Shown piece after piece: positions 1-7,089 of a stretch of 14,424 bases of DNA. The stretch lies in contig CAAFJY010000074.1 in NCBI GenBank assembly GCA_900763355.1, positions 1 to 14,424 on the forward strand, written 5' to 3'. Below the pieces are notes generated by a model. It did not search any database. It was not told the DNA's origin and saw nothing but the letters and a program-made list of their open reading frames with translations. The first letter of the stretch is position 1. Every line of letters begins with the position of its first letter. This stretch comes from Clostridia bacterium (GTDB taxonomy: Bacteria; Bacillota; Clostridia; Oscillospirales; Butyricicoccaceae). Made by a program: the position numbers and the translations under genes.

Positions 1-386
1 CGGAAGTCCCAGCTTTGATAGGGGCTGTTCCAAAAAAGCAGAAAGAGCAGCACCCCCGCTGTGGCCGCCGCCAGGACGAGAAAAAGGATATGAAGGACCC
101 GTTTTCCCCGCCGCTGCCGCCGGGCCAGCTGGAGATTGATGACCTCCAGCTTTTCGGAAATGGCCCGGAGGGGGTCGGACTCCGCCGGTGGGAGGGCTTC
201 GCCCAAAAGGGTGCTGACCGGGGCGTCCAGCGCCTGGGACAGAGCCAGGAGCAGGTCGGCGTCAGGGACGGAAAGCCCCGTTTCCCATTTGGAGACGGTC
301 TGCCGCACCACATTGAGCTTGGCGGCCAGCTCCTGCTGGGAGAGACCCTTGGCCTTTCGCAGGGTCTTGATATTTTCACTGAGCAT
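1..386 (-). CDS. XRE-family membrane-anchored transcriptional regulator (5' part, cut by window edge)
   Basis: This minus-strand reading frame begins with ATG at 386-384 and runs open to the left edge, giving 128 residues without a stop. Residues 5-60 form a Cro/CI-type helix-turn-helix: KGLSQQELAAKLNVVRQTVS, followed by KWETGLSVPD, is a textbook XRE DNA-binding signature. Residues 66-94 are a polar, arginine-rich linker, and residues 98-119 (VLHILFLVLAAATAGVLLFL) are one membrane helix, so the C-terminal part is probably anchored or extracytoplasmic. An AAAGGAG ribosome binding site lies just upstream of the ATG. The family binds short palindromes, often in its own promoter, and a perfect 7-bp inverted repeat overlaps the -35 box here. 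The target genes and the missing C-terminus cannot be judged from the window. Confidence 0.85.
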   Translation of the reverse strand, partial: MLSENIKTLRKAKGLSQQELAAKLNVVRQTVSKWETGLSVPDADLLLALSQALDAPVSTLLGEALPPAESDPLRAISEKLEVINLQLARRQRRGKRVLHILFLVLAAATAGVLLFLLFWNSPYQSWDF

Positions 387-419
387 GGGGAGGACTCCTT
401 TCGGTGAATTTCTGCCCTC

Positions 420-449
420 AGTATAGGCCTGGGCGGGCCGTTGCCGCAA
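420..449 (-). promoter_or_regulatory. Sigma-A-type promoter of the XRE regulator
   Basis: On the minus strand a TATACT -10 box (420-425) lies 18 bases downstream of TTGCGG (444-449, a weak -35). The predicted start falls about 25 bases before the ribosome binding site at 386. The -10 is good and the -35 is poor, which fits a regulated promoter. Confidence 0.5.
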
Positions 450-456
450 GCAACGG
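438..456. promoter_or_regulatory. Possible operator palindrome for the XRE regulator
   Basis: CCGTTGC (438-444) and GCAACGG (450-456) form a perfect 7-bp inverted repeat with a 5-base spacer that covers the -35 box of the regulator's own promoter. XRE repressors commonly bind palindromes of this size and autoregulate. Binding here is an inference. Confidence 0.4.
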
Positions 457-529
457 ATGCTGACATGGGCCGAACAGGGCGCGTTTTTCCGGGAGATCCC
501 CGCCGCGGCCCGCGTTTTCATGCAGCAGA

Positions 530-556
530 AACGCCCCCGGCCTGGCCGGGGGCGTT
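530..556 (-). terminator. Intrinsic terminator of the four-cysteine protein gene
   Basis: AACGCCCCCGGCC (530-542) and GGCCGGGGGCGTT (544-556) are perfectly complementary. The effective hairpin is about 11-12 bp with a small loop. Read on the minus strand it is followed by TTTCTGCT, a short T tract. It lies 15 bases past the stop codon at 571. The remaining bases between 390 and 570 hold no gene, only this hairpin and the XRE promoter and operator. Confidence 0.65.
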
Positions 557-570
557 GGGTTTGATGAGGG

Positions 571-777
571 TCACAGCCGGAAGGCGTCCTTGTCCTTCAC
601 GGGGCGGAAGGCCGCGCCGGGGACCGGTTTGCGCCGCAGGGGATCATAGACAAAGCGGCCGCAGTGGTCCTGGGGCTCCATGGGCCCCTTTTTGCTGCAG
701 AGGACGGCGTCCTCGCCGTAGTCCTGACCATAGAGACAATAGGCGCAGATCTGGGGGATATCCTTGTCGAACAGCAT
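571..777 (-). CDS. Small four-cysteine, probably metal-binding protein
   Basis: This 68-residue protein starts at MLFDKDIPQICAYC. Cysteines 11, 14, 27 and 39 form a CxxC-x12-C-x11-C arrangement typical of a zinc knuckle or small iron-sulfur site, followed by HCGRFVYDPLRRKPVPG. I recognise this as resembling an uncharacterised protein common in Clostridia, in which cysteines are followed by a RxFxYDPLxRxP sequence. No function is known to me. The start at 777 is chosen because AAAGGAG lies 10 bases upstream and a TATAAT promoter lies before that. A longer open frame to 873 would begin upstream of the promoter. The gene is divergent from the deacetylase gene, and a strong hairpin ends it. Confidence 0.75.
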   Translation of the reverse strand: MLFDKDIPQICAYCLYGQDYGEDAVLCSKKGPMEPQDHCGRFVYDPLRRKPVPGAAFRPVKDKDAFRL

Positions 778-822
778 GGCGGTACGGCTCCTTTTTGCGT
801 GATTTTCTGTGTTTCCGGGGAC

Positions 823-851
823 ATTATAACACAGCTTTTCCGGAATTTCCA
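823..851 (-). promoter_or_regulatory. Sigma-A promoter of the four-cysteine protein gene
   Basis: On the minus strand a perfect TATAAT (823-828) is preceded by a 17-base spacer and TGGAAA (846-851, 4 of 6 matches to TTGACA). The predicted transcript start lies about 40 bases before the ATG at 777, upstream of the ribosome binding site. Confidence 0.65.
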
Positions 852-885
852 CGGAAAAGACGCATTTTTGCAAAAAAAGAGCAGA

Positions 886-914
886 TTGCCTTTTGCCCCG
901 GGGTTTGCTATAAT
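886..914 (+). promoter_or_regulatory. Sigma-A promoter of the deacetylase/TetM-like operon
   Basis: TTGCCT (886-891), a 17-base spacer and a perfect TATAAT (909-914) lie 40 bases before the deacetylase start. No second promoter is evident before the downstream GTPase gene, so both genes are probably read from here. The first 16 bases match the dipeptidase promoter at 13420-13435 at 15 positions. Confidence 0.7.
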
Positions 915-953
915 AAATCCGCTATGATTTTTTATCCAGCGGAGGAAACACTT

Positions 954-1772
954 ATGGAAGAACGCAAAATGAAGGTCCTCAGCATCGGGGCCCATCCCGA
1001 CGACGCCGACACCAGCGCCGGCGGCCTGCTGGTCAAGCTCCGGGACAAGGGGTGGGAGGTCCGTCTCCTGTCGGTGACCGACGGCAGCGCCGGGACCTAT
1101 GATAAAGCCAAGGGCGGCCAGCCTCTGGCCCTCCAGCGCCGCAGTGAAGCCGCCGCCAGCGGCCGCCGCCTGGGCGGCCGGTACGACGTGCTCAGCCATC
1201 CCGACGGGCGGCTGGAGGTCAAGCTGGAGATCCGGGAGGAGCTCATCCGCTACATCCGCCGGTTCGCGCCAGACCTGATTTTGGTCAACCGTCTCAACGA
1301 CTATCACGCCGACCACCGCAACACCGCCCAGCTGGTGCAGGATGCCTCCTTTTTGCTGACGGTGCCCTGCATTTGCCCGGATGTGCCCTATATGGACCAC
1401 ATGCCCGTGGTGCTCTATTATCACGATTCCTTTACCAAGCCCTATCCCTTCCAGCCCGACGTGGTGGTCCCCATGAACGACTACCAGCTGGAAGAGCTGG
1501 TGCAGCTGGCCTCCTGCCACGAGAGCCAGTATTTTGACTGGATGTACTGGCCCGACCATACCGAGCGTATCCGGTGGCCCCGGGAGCAGCAGGTGGCCCA
1601 TCTCCGGGACCGCTATGACCGGATGTTTGCATCCCAGCGCCAGCAGTACGACGCCGTCGTCCGGGAAAAGTTCGGGGCCGAGGCCGACAGCATCCGTCAC
1701 ATCGAGGTCTTTGAGATCAGCGAATACGGCGAGGAGATGACCCCCGAGTTCCTGGCCATGCTGGAACACTAA
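954..1772 (+). CDS. PIG-L/LmbE-family deacetylase
   Basis: This 272-residue protein has the family signature at its N-terminus: AHPDD at residues 13-17, whose His and Asp bind zinc, with the conserved Asp as catalytic base. The second metal motif is DYHADHRNTA at residues 117-125 (H118 and H121). Family members remove the acetyl group from N-acetylglucosamine-type substrates such as GlcNAc-PI, mycothiol or bacillithiol precursors, or diacetylchitobiose; the substrate here cannot be told. The C-terminal half is rich in aromatic residues (QYFDWMYWPD near 192-201). The start at 954 is favoured because GGAGG at 941-945 is 8 bases upstream; an in-frame ATG at 924 lacks such a site. No signal peptide is seen, so it is probably cytoplasmic. 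The TetM-like gene follows after 50 bases with no terminator, suggesting one operon. Confidence 0.88.
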   Translation: MEERKMKVLSIGAHPDDADTSAGGLLVKLRDKGWEVRLLSVTDGSAGTYDKAKGGQPLALQRRSEAAASGRRLGGRYDVLSHPDGRLEVKLEIREELIRYIRRFAPDLILVNRLNDYHADHRNTAQLVQDASFLLTVPCICPDVPYMDHMPVVLYYHDSFTKPYPFQPDVVVPMNDYQLEELVQLASCHESQYFDWMYWPDHTERIRWPREQQVAHLRDRYDRMFASQRQQYDAVVREKFGAEADSIRHIEVFEISEYGEEMTPEFLAMLEH

Positions 1773-1822
1773 GCATTTCAAAACACCCAACCATCGCCCC
1801 GGCGGGAAAGGAGGAAAAATCC

Positions 1823-4477
1823 ATGAAAAAGCTGGTCCTGGGCATCCTGGCCCATGTGGACGCGGGCAAGACCACTCTGTCCGAGGGGATGCTGTATACC
1901 GCGGGCAATCTCAGCCGTCTGGGCCGTGTGGACCACGGCGACGCCTTTTTGGACACCGACCGCATCGAGCGGGAGCGGGGCATCACCATCTTTTCCAAGC
2001 AGGCCATTTTGGAAACGCCCCAGCTGGAGCTGACCCTCCTGGACACCCCGGGGCACGTGGATTTTTCCGCCGAGATGGAGCGCACCCTCAGCGTGCTGGA
2101 TTATGCTCTCCTGGTCATCAGCGGGCCCGACGGGGTGCAGAGCCACACCGAGACCCTCTGGCGGCTGTTGGCTCGCTACCGCATCCCCACCTTTGTCTTC
2201 GTCAACAAGATGGACCTGCCCGGCCCGGGGAAGGACGCCATCCTGCGCCAACTCCGGGCCCGCCTGGGGGAGGGCTTTGCCGATGCCGAGGGGTGGGACA
2301 CCCCCGCGGGGCAGGAGCAGCTCTCTCTCTGCGACGAGAGCCTTTTGGAGCGCTATCTGGAAGCGGGCTCCCTCTCCCGGGAGGACATCGCCCAGGCGGT
2401 GAGCCGCCGGGGGATCTTCCCCTGCCGGTTTGGCTCGGCCCTCCGGCTGGAGGGGGTGCGGGAGCTGCTTTCGGACCTGGACGCTCTCACCCAGGAGCCG
2501 CAGTACGGCCCGGACTTTGCCGCCCGGGTCTTCAAGATCGCCCGGGACCCCAAGGGGGCCCGCCTGACCTATCTCAAGGTCACCGGCGGCACCCTCCGGG
2601 TGAAGGACACCATCCAGGGCCCGGCAGAGGACCCCTGGGCCGAAAAGGCCGACCAGCTCCGCCGCTATTCCGGGGAAAAATACCGGATGGCAGAGGTCAT
2701 CCCCGCGGGGGGCGTCTGCGCCGTCACCGGTCTCAGCCGCACCCGGGTGGGCATGAGCCTGGGAGCCGAGCCCCAGGGAGAGCTCCCCCTGCTGGAGCCG
2801 GTGCTCACATACCGGATCTTCCTCCCGGCGGAGGTCAGCCCCACCGAGGCCCTCCGCAGCCTCTCCCAGCTGGAGGAGGAGGACCCCCAGCTCCACATCC
2901 TGTGGGACGAGCGCCTGCGGGAGGTCCACGTCCAGCTCATGGGGGAGATCCAGCTGGAGGTGCTGGCCCGGGTCATCCGGGACCGCTTCGGTATGGAGGT
3001 CAGTTTCGGCCCCGGGAGCGTGGTCTATAAGGAGACCATCCGCGATCCGGTGGAGGGGGTGGGGCACTATGAGCCCCTGCGGCACTATGCCGAGGTACAT
3101 CTCCGCCTGGCCCCGGGGGAGCGGGGGAGCGGACTGGTCTTTGACTCGGTCTGCCCCATCGACGATCTGGATCTCAACTGGCAGCGGCTGGTCCTCACTC
3201 ATCTGGAGGAAAAGCAGCATCTGGGCGTGCTCACCGGCTCGCCCATCACCGATATGCACATCACTCTCCTCTCCGGCCGGGCCCACATCAAGCACACCGA
3301 GGGGGGCGACTTCCGTCAGGCCACCTACCGGGCCGTGCGCCAGGGCCTGCGCCGGGCGGAAAGCGTCCTTTTGGAGCCCTATTACGATCTGGACATCTGG
3401 GTCCCCCAGGCCAGCGTGGGGAGAGTCCTCACCGATATCCAGCAGATGGGCGGCTCCACAGAGGCTCCGCTCCCGGAGGAGGACGGCTCCCGGATCCGGG
3501 GCTGGGCTCCCGTGGCGGCACTGCGGGGCTATCCGGCGCAGCTCGCCGCCTTCACCCGAGGGCGGGGACGCATCACCCTGCGCATCCGGGGCTATGAGGA
3601 GTGCCGAAACGCCCCCGCCGTCATCGAAGCCATAGGCTACGACCCCGACAGCGACGTGGAAAACTCCGCCGATTCGGTCTTTTGCAGCCACGGCGCCGGC
3701 GTCCTGGTCCCCTGGGACCGGGTGGAGGAGGAGATGCATCTTCCCCCAGCCCTCCATGCTGTCCGGACCCAGGAGCTGCCGGAGCCCATCGAGGCCCCCC
3801 GGATGAAAAGCGTCTCGGCCTCCTACCGCGGAACGGCGGCGGAGGACGAGGAGCTCCAGGCCATCTATGAGCGCACCTACGGCGCGGTCAAGCGCCGGGA
3901 GTTCATCCAGCGGCGGGACGACGTGCGTTTCGACCCGCCCGCCGAGGAAAAAAAGCAGCCCGCCCGGACGCACCCGGCGGCCCTGCCGGAATATCTCCTG
4001 GTGGATGGGTACAACATCATCTTTGCCTGGGAGGAGCTCAAGGCCCTCTCTCGGGAGAGCCTGGAAGCGGCCCGGCGGTCGCTGATGGATATTTTGTCCA
4101 ATTATCAGGGCTACCGCAGGTGCGGGGTCATCCTGGTCTTTGACGCCTACAAGGTCCAGGGCAACCCCGGCTCGGTGGAAAAATATCACAACATCAGCGT
4201 GGTCTATACCAAGGAGGCCGAGACCGCCGATATGTATATCGAAAAGGTCACCTATGACATCGGGAAAAAATACCGGGTCCGGGTGGCCACTTCCGACGGG
4301 ATGGAGCAGCTCATCATCCTGGGCCACGGGGCTCAGCGGATCCCGGCCCTGGCTTTCCGGGCCGAGGTGCTCCAGGCCCATACCGAGATCCGGGACATCG
4401 TCCGCCGCTATGCGGGAAAAAATCAAAAGGGAAGCACCGTCGCCCAGCAGCTGGATGCGCGGAAGAGAAAGCAATGA
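1823..4477 (+). CDS. TetM-like ribosomal GTPase fused to a YacP/Rae1-type NYN nuclease domain
   Basis: This is an 884-residue protein; classical Tet(M)/Tet(O) are about 640. Residues 1-240 are an EF-G-type GTPase with intact motifs: AHVDAGKTT (10-18), RGITI (52-56), DTPGH (74-78) and NKMD (128-131). Residues 241-600 match elongation-factor domains II-V, with TGSPITDMHI and a domain IV loop RAHIKHTEGGDFRQ (486-499) where Tet(M) has its YSPVSTPADF loop. After a linker (about 640-720), residues 723-880 form an NYN domain like B. subtilis YacP/Rae1, the ribosome-associated A-site mRNA endonuclease. Its expected acidic residues are present: LLVDGYN (D728), VFDAYK (D774), ETADMYIEK (D803) and ATSDG (D825). 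AAAGGAGG lies 8 bases before the ATG. Known family role: Tet(M)-like proteins displace tetracycline from the A site. My inference is ribosome protection or rescue plus mRNA cleavage, with tetracycline resistance uncertain. Confidence 0.92.
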   Translation: MKKLVLGILAHVDAGKTTLSEGMLYTAGNLSRLGRVDHGDAFLDTDRIERERGITIFSKQAILETPQLELTLLDTPGHVDFSAEMERTLSVLDYALLVISGPDGVQSHTETLWRLLARYRIPTFVFVNKMDLPGPGKDAILRQLRARLGEGFADAEGWDTPAGQEQLSLCDESLLERYLEAGSLSREDIAQAVSRRGIFPCRFGSALRLEGVRELLSDLDALTQEPQYGPDFAARVFKIARDPKGARLTYLKVTGGTLRVKDTIQGPAEDPWAEKADQLRRYSGEKYRMAEVIPAGGVCAVTGLSRTRVGMSLGAEPQGELPLLEPVLTYRIFLPAEVSPTEALRSLSQLEEEDPQLHILWDERLREVHVQLMGEIQLEVLARVIRDRFGMEVSFGPGSVVYKETIRDPVEGVGHYEPLRHYAEVHLRLAPGERGSGLVFDSVCPIDDLDLNWQRLVLTHLEEKQHLGVLTGSPITDMHITLLSGRAHIKHTEGGDFRQATYRAVRQGLRRAESVLLEPYYDLDIWVPQASVGRVLTDIQQMGGSTEAPLPEEDGSRIRGWAPVAALRGYPAQLAAFTRGRGRITLRIRGYEECRNAPAVIEAIGYDPDSDVENSADSVFCSHGAGVLVPWDRVEEEMHLPPALHAVRTQELPEPIEAPRMKSVSASYRGTAAEDEELQAIYERTYGAVKRREFIQRRDDVRFDPPAEEKKQPARTHPAALPEYLLVDGYNIIFAWEELKALSRESLEAARRSLMDILSNYQGYRRCGVILVFDAYKVQGNPGSVEKYHNISVVYTKEAETADMYIEKVTYDIGKKYRVRVATSDGMEQLIILGHGAQRIPALAFRAEVLQAHTEIRDIVRRYAGKNQKGSTVAQQLDARKRKQ

Positions 4478-4560
4478 CCGTCCAAACAATGGCTGGACAA
4501 GCGCTCCGTGGTCCCCTTTGCTCCGTGGGAAAAGAGCGCGAACATGGACTGAGCTGAAAA
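4478..4560. other. Gene-free spacer with small repeats
   Basis: Between the GTPase stop and the terminator there is no gene. It holds a 9-base direct repeat GCTCCGTGG (4503-4511 and 4520-4528) and two weak dyads, GTCCA/TGGAC (4480-4484, 4494-4498) and GCGCTC/GAGCGC (4501-4506, 4534-4539). No function is assigned. Confidence 0.4.
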
Positions 4561-4593
4561 GCGCCGCCGCAGAGGTCTGCGGCGGTGCTTTTT
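4561..4593. terminator. Bidirectional intrinsic terminator between the TetM-like and MATE genes
   Basis: GCGCCGCCGCAGA (4561-4573) pairs with TCTGCGGCGGTGC (4576-4588), with one G-U pair, and is followed by TTTTT on the plus strand. On the minus strand the same hairpin is followed by TTTT (4557-4560). The MATE stop codon (4592-4594) overlaps the T tract, so it serves both converging genes. Confidence 0.85.
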
Positions 4594-5992
4594 ATGAACA
4601 TGAGGTTTCTTCTGCCGGTTGATGTCGGACGAAGCGCCATAGAACAAAGAGCGCCAAAAGGCAGCACAGCGCGTCGGCGGCCGGCGTGGCCCAAACGATG
4701 CCTGCGGCCCCCAGTCTCGTCCGGAGAAGGAACATCAGAGGAATATCCAGAGCTCCCTTTCGCGCACAGGCCAGGAAAAAGGACAGGAGGCTGTGCCCCG
4801 TGGCCTGGAAAAAGGAGATGCAGCCATAAGCCACTGCCGACCAGGGCGCGCCCAGGCAGAGGATTCGAAGAAAGAGGGCCGCGTCCTCGCGAGAGGGCGC
4901 GCTTCCTTCCAGAAAGAGGCCGGCCAGTTGCCGCCCAAAGGTCAATCCAGCCCCGGTACACAGCAGGGCCAGCCCCACCGAAACAGTCAAGGAAAAACGA
5001 AGCACACCGTACATCCGCTTGCGCTCTCCGGCGGCGTAGTGATAGGCCAGGAGGGGAAGGACGCCCTGGGCCATCCCCCGAACGAGGCTGTGAGCCAGCA
5101 GGTTGAGCTTTTTGGCCACGCCGGCTCCGGCCTGCTGTGTGAGACCCTCCAGCCCCATGAGGTGCTCCAGCACAGCGCAGGAGACATTTTCCATCACTGT
5201 CATGAGAAAGGCTGGGAGCCCGGTGGCGAGAATTTCACGGGGCAGCTGGGACTGAAGGCAACTTTTGCGCGGAAAAAGAGAAGGCGCGGTTTCCTGATCC
5301 GGACCCCGTTTTTCATCCAAGAGAATTTTGGAAAGATAGCAAAGGGAGCAGAGATTGGACAGGGCTGTGGCCAAGGCAGCCCCCAGTGCCTCCTGCCCCC
5401 GTGGAAGGAGGACGAACATAAACAGCGGATCGAGGGCGATGTTGAGCACACCTCCCAGGCTGACCCCCAGGCTGGCATGGAGAGACCGCCCCCGCGCCCG
5501 GAGCAGGTGGGCCAGCGCACCGCTGAGGCTGGCTCCCAAGCCGCCCAGCACTACGGTAACAAAGAGGTAGGAGCGGGCCAGTGCATGGACCCGGGGCTCC
5601 CATCCTCCCAAAAGGTCCAGGAGTGGATTCATCCCCAAAAGCACCAGGAGAGAATAGACTGCCGTCATCCCTCCGCAGCCCCAGAGTGCAAAGGCCTCCG
5701 CATCCCGGAATCGGCCGGGCATTTTAGACCCCAGTGCCCGGGCCATGGCGCCCGCGCCGCCGATCCCGAACAGGTTTGCGATGGCCGACAGGATCATAAA
5801 GGCTGGCATACACACCGTCACAGCTGCGATCATGGCGTCGCTGCCCGTGCGAGCGACAAAAAAAGTATCGGCCATCTGATAAAGGACCATGACGATCTGT
5901 CCCGCCACCGAAGGCAGAGCGACCCGAGCTACGGCCCGGGGAATGGGTTCGGTTCCCGGCAGCCGGGATGATGGAGTCTTTGCACATTCCAT
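4592..5992 (-). CDS. MATE-family multidrug/metabolite exporter
   Basis: This 466-residue, strongly hydrophobic protein has about twelve predicted membrane helices, the usual size and topology of MATE transporters. The N-terminal region (ALPSVAGQIVMVLYQMADTF, then FVARTGSDA, residues 25-53) and the GIGGAGAMARALG stretch (76-88) match the first MATE repeat. The family exports cationic drugs, dyes or metabolites in exchange for Na+ or H+; the substrate cannot be read from the sequence. The start at 5992 is chosen because GTGGAGG lies 7 bases upstream. A longer open frame reaching 6196 would run through the promoter and into the antisense of the LysR gene. The gene is divergent from a LysR-type regulator that probably controls it, and it ends in a bidirectional terminator. 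Confidence 0.9.
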   Translation of the reverse strand: MECAKTPSSRLPGTEPIPRAVARVALPSVAGQIVMVLYQMADTFFVARTGSDAMIAAVTVCMPAFMILSAIANLFGIGGAGAMARALGSKMPGRFRDAEAFALWGCGGMTAVYSLLVLLGMNPLLDLLGGWEPRVHALARSYLFVTVVLGGLGASLSGALAHLLRARGRSLHASLGVSLGGVLNIALDPLFMFVLLPRGQEALGAALATALSNLCSLCYLSKILLDEKRGPDQETAPSLFPRKSCLQSQLPREILATGLPAFLMTVMENVSCAVLEHLMGLEGLTQQAGAGVAKKLNLLAHSLVRGMAQGVLPLLAYHYAAGERKRMYGVLRFSLTVSVGLALLCTGAGLTFGRQLAGLFLEGSAPSREDAALFLRILCLGAPWSAVAYGCISFFQATGHSLLSFFLACARKGALDIPLMFLLRTRLGAAGIVWATPAADALCCLLALFVLWRFVRHQPAEETSCS

Positions 5993-6040
5993 ATCATATC
6001 CTCCACGGAATGCAGGCGCGAGGCCTTGCAAATCTTTTGG

Positions 6041-6068
6041 CTTTATGATATGCTGTTTTCCTATAAAG
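6041..6068. promoter_or_regulatory. Candidate LysR-type regulator binding site
   Basis: CTTTAT (6041-6046) and ATAAAG (6063-6068) are perfect inverted arms separated by 16 bases. They overlap both the -10 and the -35 of the MATE promoter in the divergent intergenic region. LysR-type regulators usually bind AT-rich interrupted dyads between themselves and a divergent target. Assignment to this regulator is an inference. Confidence 0.35.
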
Positions 6069-6072
6069 TCAA
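6045..6072 (-). promoter_or_regulatory. Promoter of the MATE gene
   Basis: On the minus strand TTGACT (6067-6072), a 16-base spacer and TATCAT (6045-6050) form a good sigma-A promoter about 50 bases before the MATE start. It lies in an AT-rich stretch that contrasts with the GC-rich genes. Confidence 0.6.
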
Positions 6073-6116
6073 ATAATGAAAATAATACTACCCATAAAAG
6101 AAAGGAATGATTATCC

Positions 6117-7028
6117 ATGCTGGGAAGCAAGATGCGGACTCTCCTTTCTGTGGTGGAGAACGAAAGCTTCACGCAGGCGGCCCAGGCTCTTTCCATGACG
6201 CAGCCAGCCGTCAGCCATCATATCAAGCAGCTGGAGGAAGAGATTGGCGCGCCCCTCTTTTTACGGCGGAAAAACGGGCTCCTCCTCACACAGCAGGGGG
6301 AAATCGCCGTAAAATATGCCAGGCGTCTGGTGGCGCTGGACGCCCGGATGCACCGGGAACTGGAGGATCTCCGGCGGAATCTCACCTCGCTCCGGGTGGG
6401 GATTACCCATACGGCGGAAAGCAATCTCACCGCAGCGGTATTGGCAAAATGCTCCAACCGTCATGCGGGCTTGAGTATAACGATTGTTACGGAGACCATT
6501 CAAAAACTTTATGAAATGCTGGGAAATTATGAGCTGGATCTGGCCATCGTAGAGGGGGGACGCACCGACCCGGAGCTCTCCTACATGATGCTGGATACCG
6601 ACTATCTCATCTGCGTCATGGCCAACGAAAACCCCTTGGCCCGTCAGGCGGCAGTGTCGCTCCCGCAACTCAAGCGGGAGCAAATGATCCTCCGCTTGCC
6701 AAGCTCGGCTACCCGCGCGCTGTTTGAATCCACGCTGGAAAGCATCGGAGAATCCATAGAGGGCTTTGACGTGATTTTGGAGGTGGACAACATCGCCACC
6801 ATCAAGGACCTGGTGCGCAAGGATCTGGGGGTCTCCATCCTGGCCCGCAGCGCCTGTATGGACGAGCTGGGCAAGGGCAAGCTCACGGCCCTCCCCATCG
6901 AAAATCTTAACATGGTGCGGGAGACCCGCATTGTTTATCACCAGGATTTTTCCCATCTGGAGCTTTTGCAGGAGATCACCCGCCTCTATCATCAGGAGGT
7001 CCTCCGTCCCGCGGGCAGCGGGCGGTAA
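6117..7028 (+). CDS. LysR-type transcriptional regulator
   Basis: This 303-residue protein is a normal length for the family. Residues 5-65 form the winged helix-turn-helix: SFTQAAQALSMTQPAVSHHI, then KQLEEEIGAPLFLRR, is the classic LysR signature. Residues about 90-295 form the periplasmic-binding-protein-like effector domain, starting at LRVGITHTAESNLTAAVLAK. The effector is not predictable. AAAGGA lies upstream of the ATG at 6117; an ATG at 6132 is a less likely alternative. The gene is divergent from the MATE exporter with 124 bases between the starts, the usual arrangement for a regulator and its target. It is followed directly by an intrinsic terminator. Confidence 0.93.
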   Translation: MLGSKMRTLLSVVENESFTQAAQALSMTQPAVSHHIKQLEEEIGAPLFLRRKNGLLLTQQGEIAVKYARRLVALDARMHRELEDLRRNLTSLRVGITHTAESNLTAAVLAKCSNRHAGLSITIVTETIQKLYEMLGNYELDLAIVEGGRTDPELSYMMLDTDYLICVMANENPLARQAAVSLPQLKREQMILRLPSSATRALFESTLESIGESIEGFDVILEVDNIATIKDLVRKDLGVSILARSACMDELGKGKLTALPIENLNMVRETRIVYHQDFSHLELLQEITRLYHQEVLRPAGSGR

Positions 7029-7035
7029 CAGGGAA

Positions 7036-7069
7036 AAAAGCCCGTTTTCCAGCCGGGAAACGGGCTTTT
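7036..7069. terminator. Bidirectional terminator between the LysR gene and the membrane protein gene
   Basis: AAAAGCCCGTTTTCC (7036-7050) pairs almost fully with GGGAAACGGGCTTTT (7055-7069) around the loop AGCC. On the minus strand the stem runs directly into TTTTTT, a strong terminator for the membrane protein gene. On the plus strand TTTT is followed by GTGCTCTTTTTT. Confidence 0.85.
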
Positions 7070-7089
7070 GTGCTCTTTTTTCGAAGAAA

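Noticed and set aside
597..1790. A 397-codon minus-strand open frame
   Set aside because: It runs antisense through the deacetylase gene, whose AHPDD and DYHADH motifs are unmistakable.
1778..4489. A 903-codon open frame on the minus strand
   Set aside because: It is antisense to the TetM-like gene. Its translation is low-complexity and rich in G, P, L, H and D with no recognisable domain, and it lacks a ribosome binding site. It is a by-product of GC-rich codon use.
4793..5971. A 392-codon plus-strand open frame
   Set aside because: It is antisense to the MATE gene, which has clear transporter features, a ribosome binding site and a promoter. The plus-strand translation is compositionally odd.
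6026..6054. TTGCAA/TATGCT as the LysR gene promoter
   Set aside because: Spacing is 17, but each box has only 4 of 6 matches, and the site lies about 65 bases from the start in an AT-rich region where such matches are expected by chance. It is not listed as a feature.
5993..6196. N-terminal extension of the MATE protein
   Set aside because: It would start inside the antisense of the LysR gene and cross the intergenic promoters, and it has no ribosome binding site. The start at 5992 has GTGGAGG.
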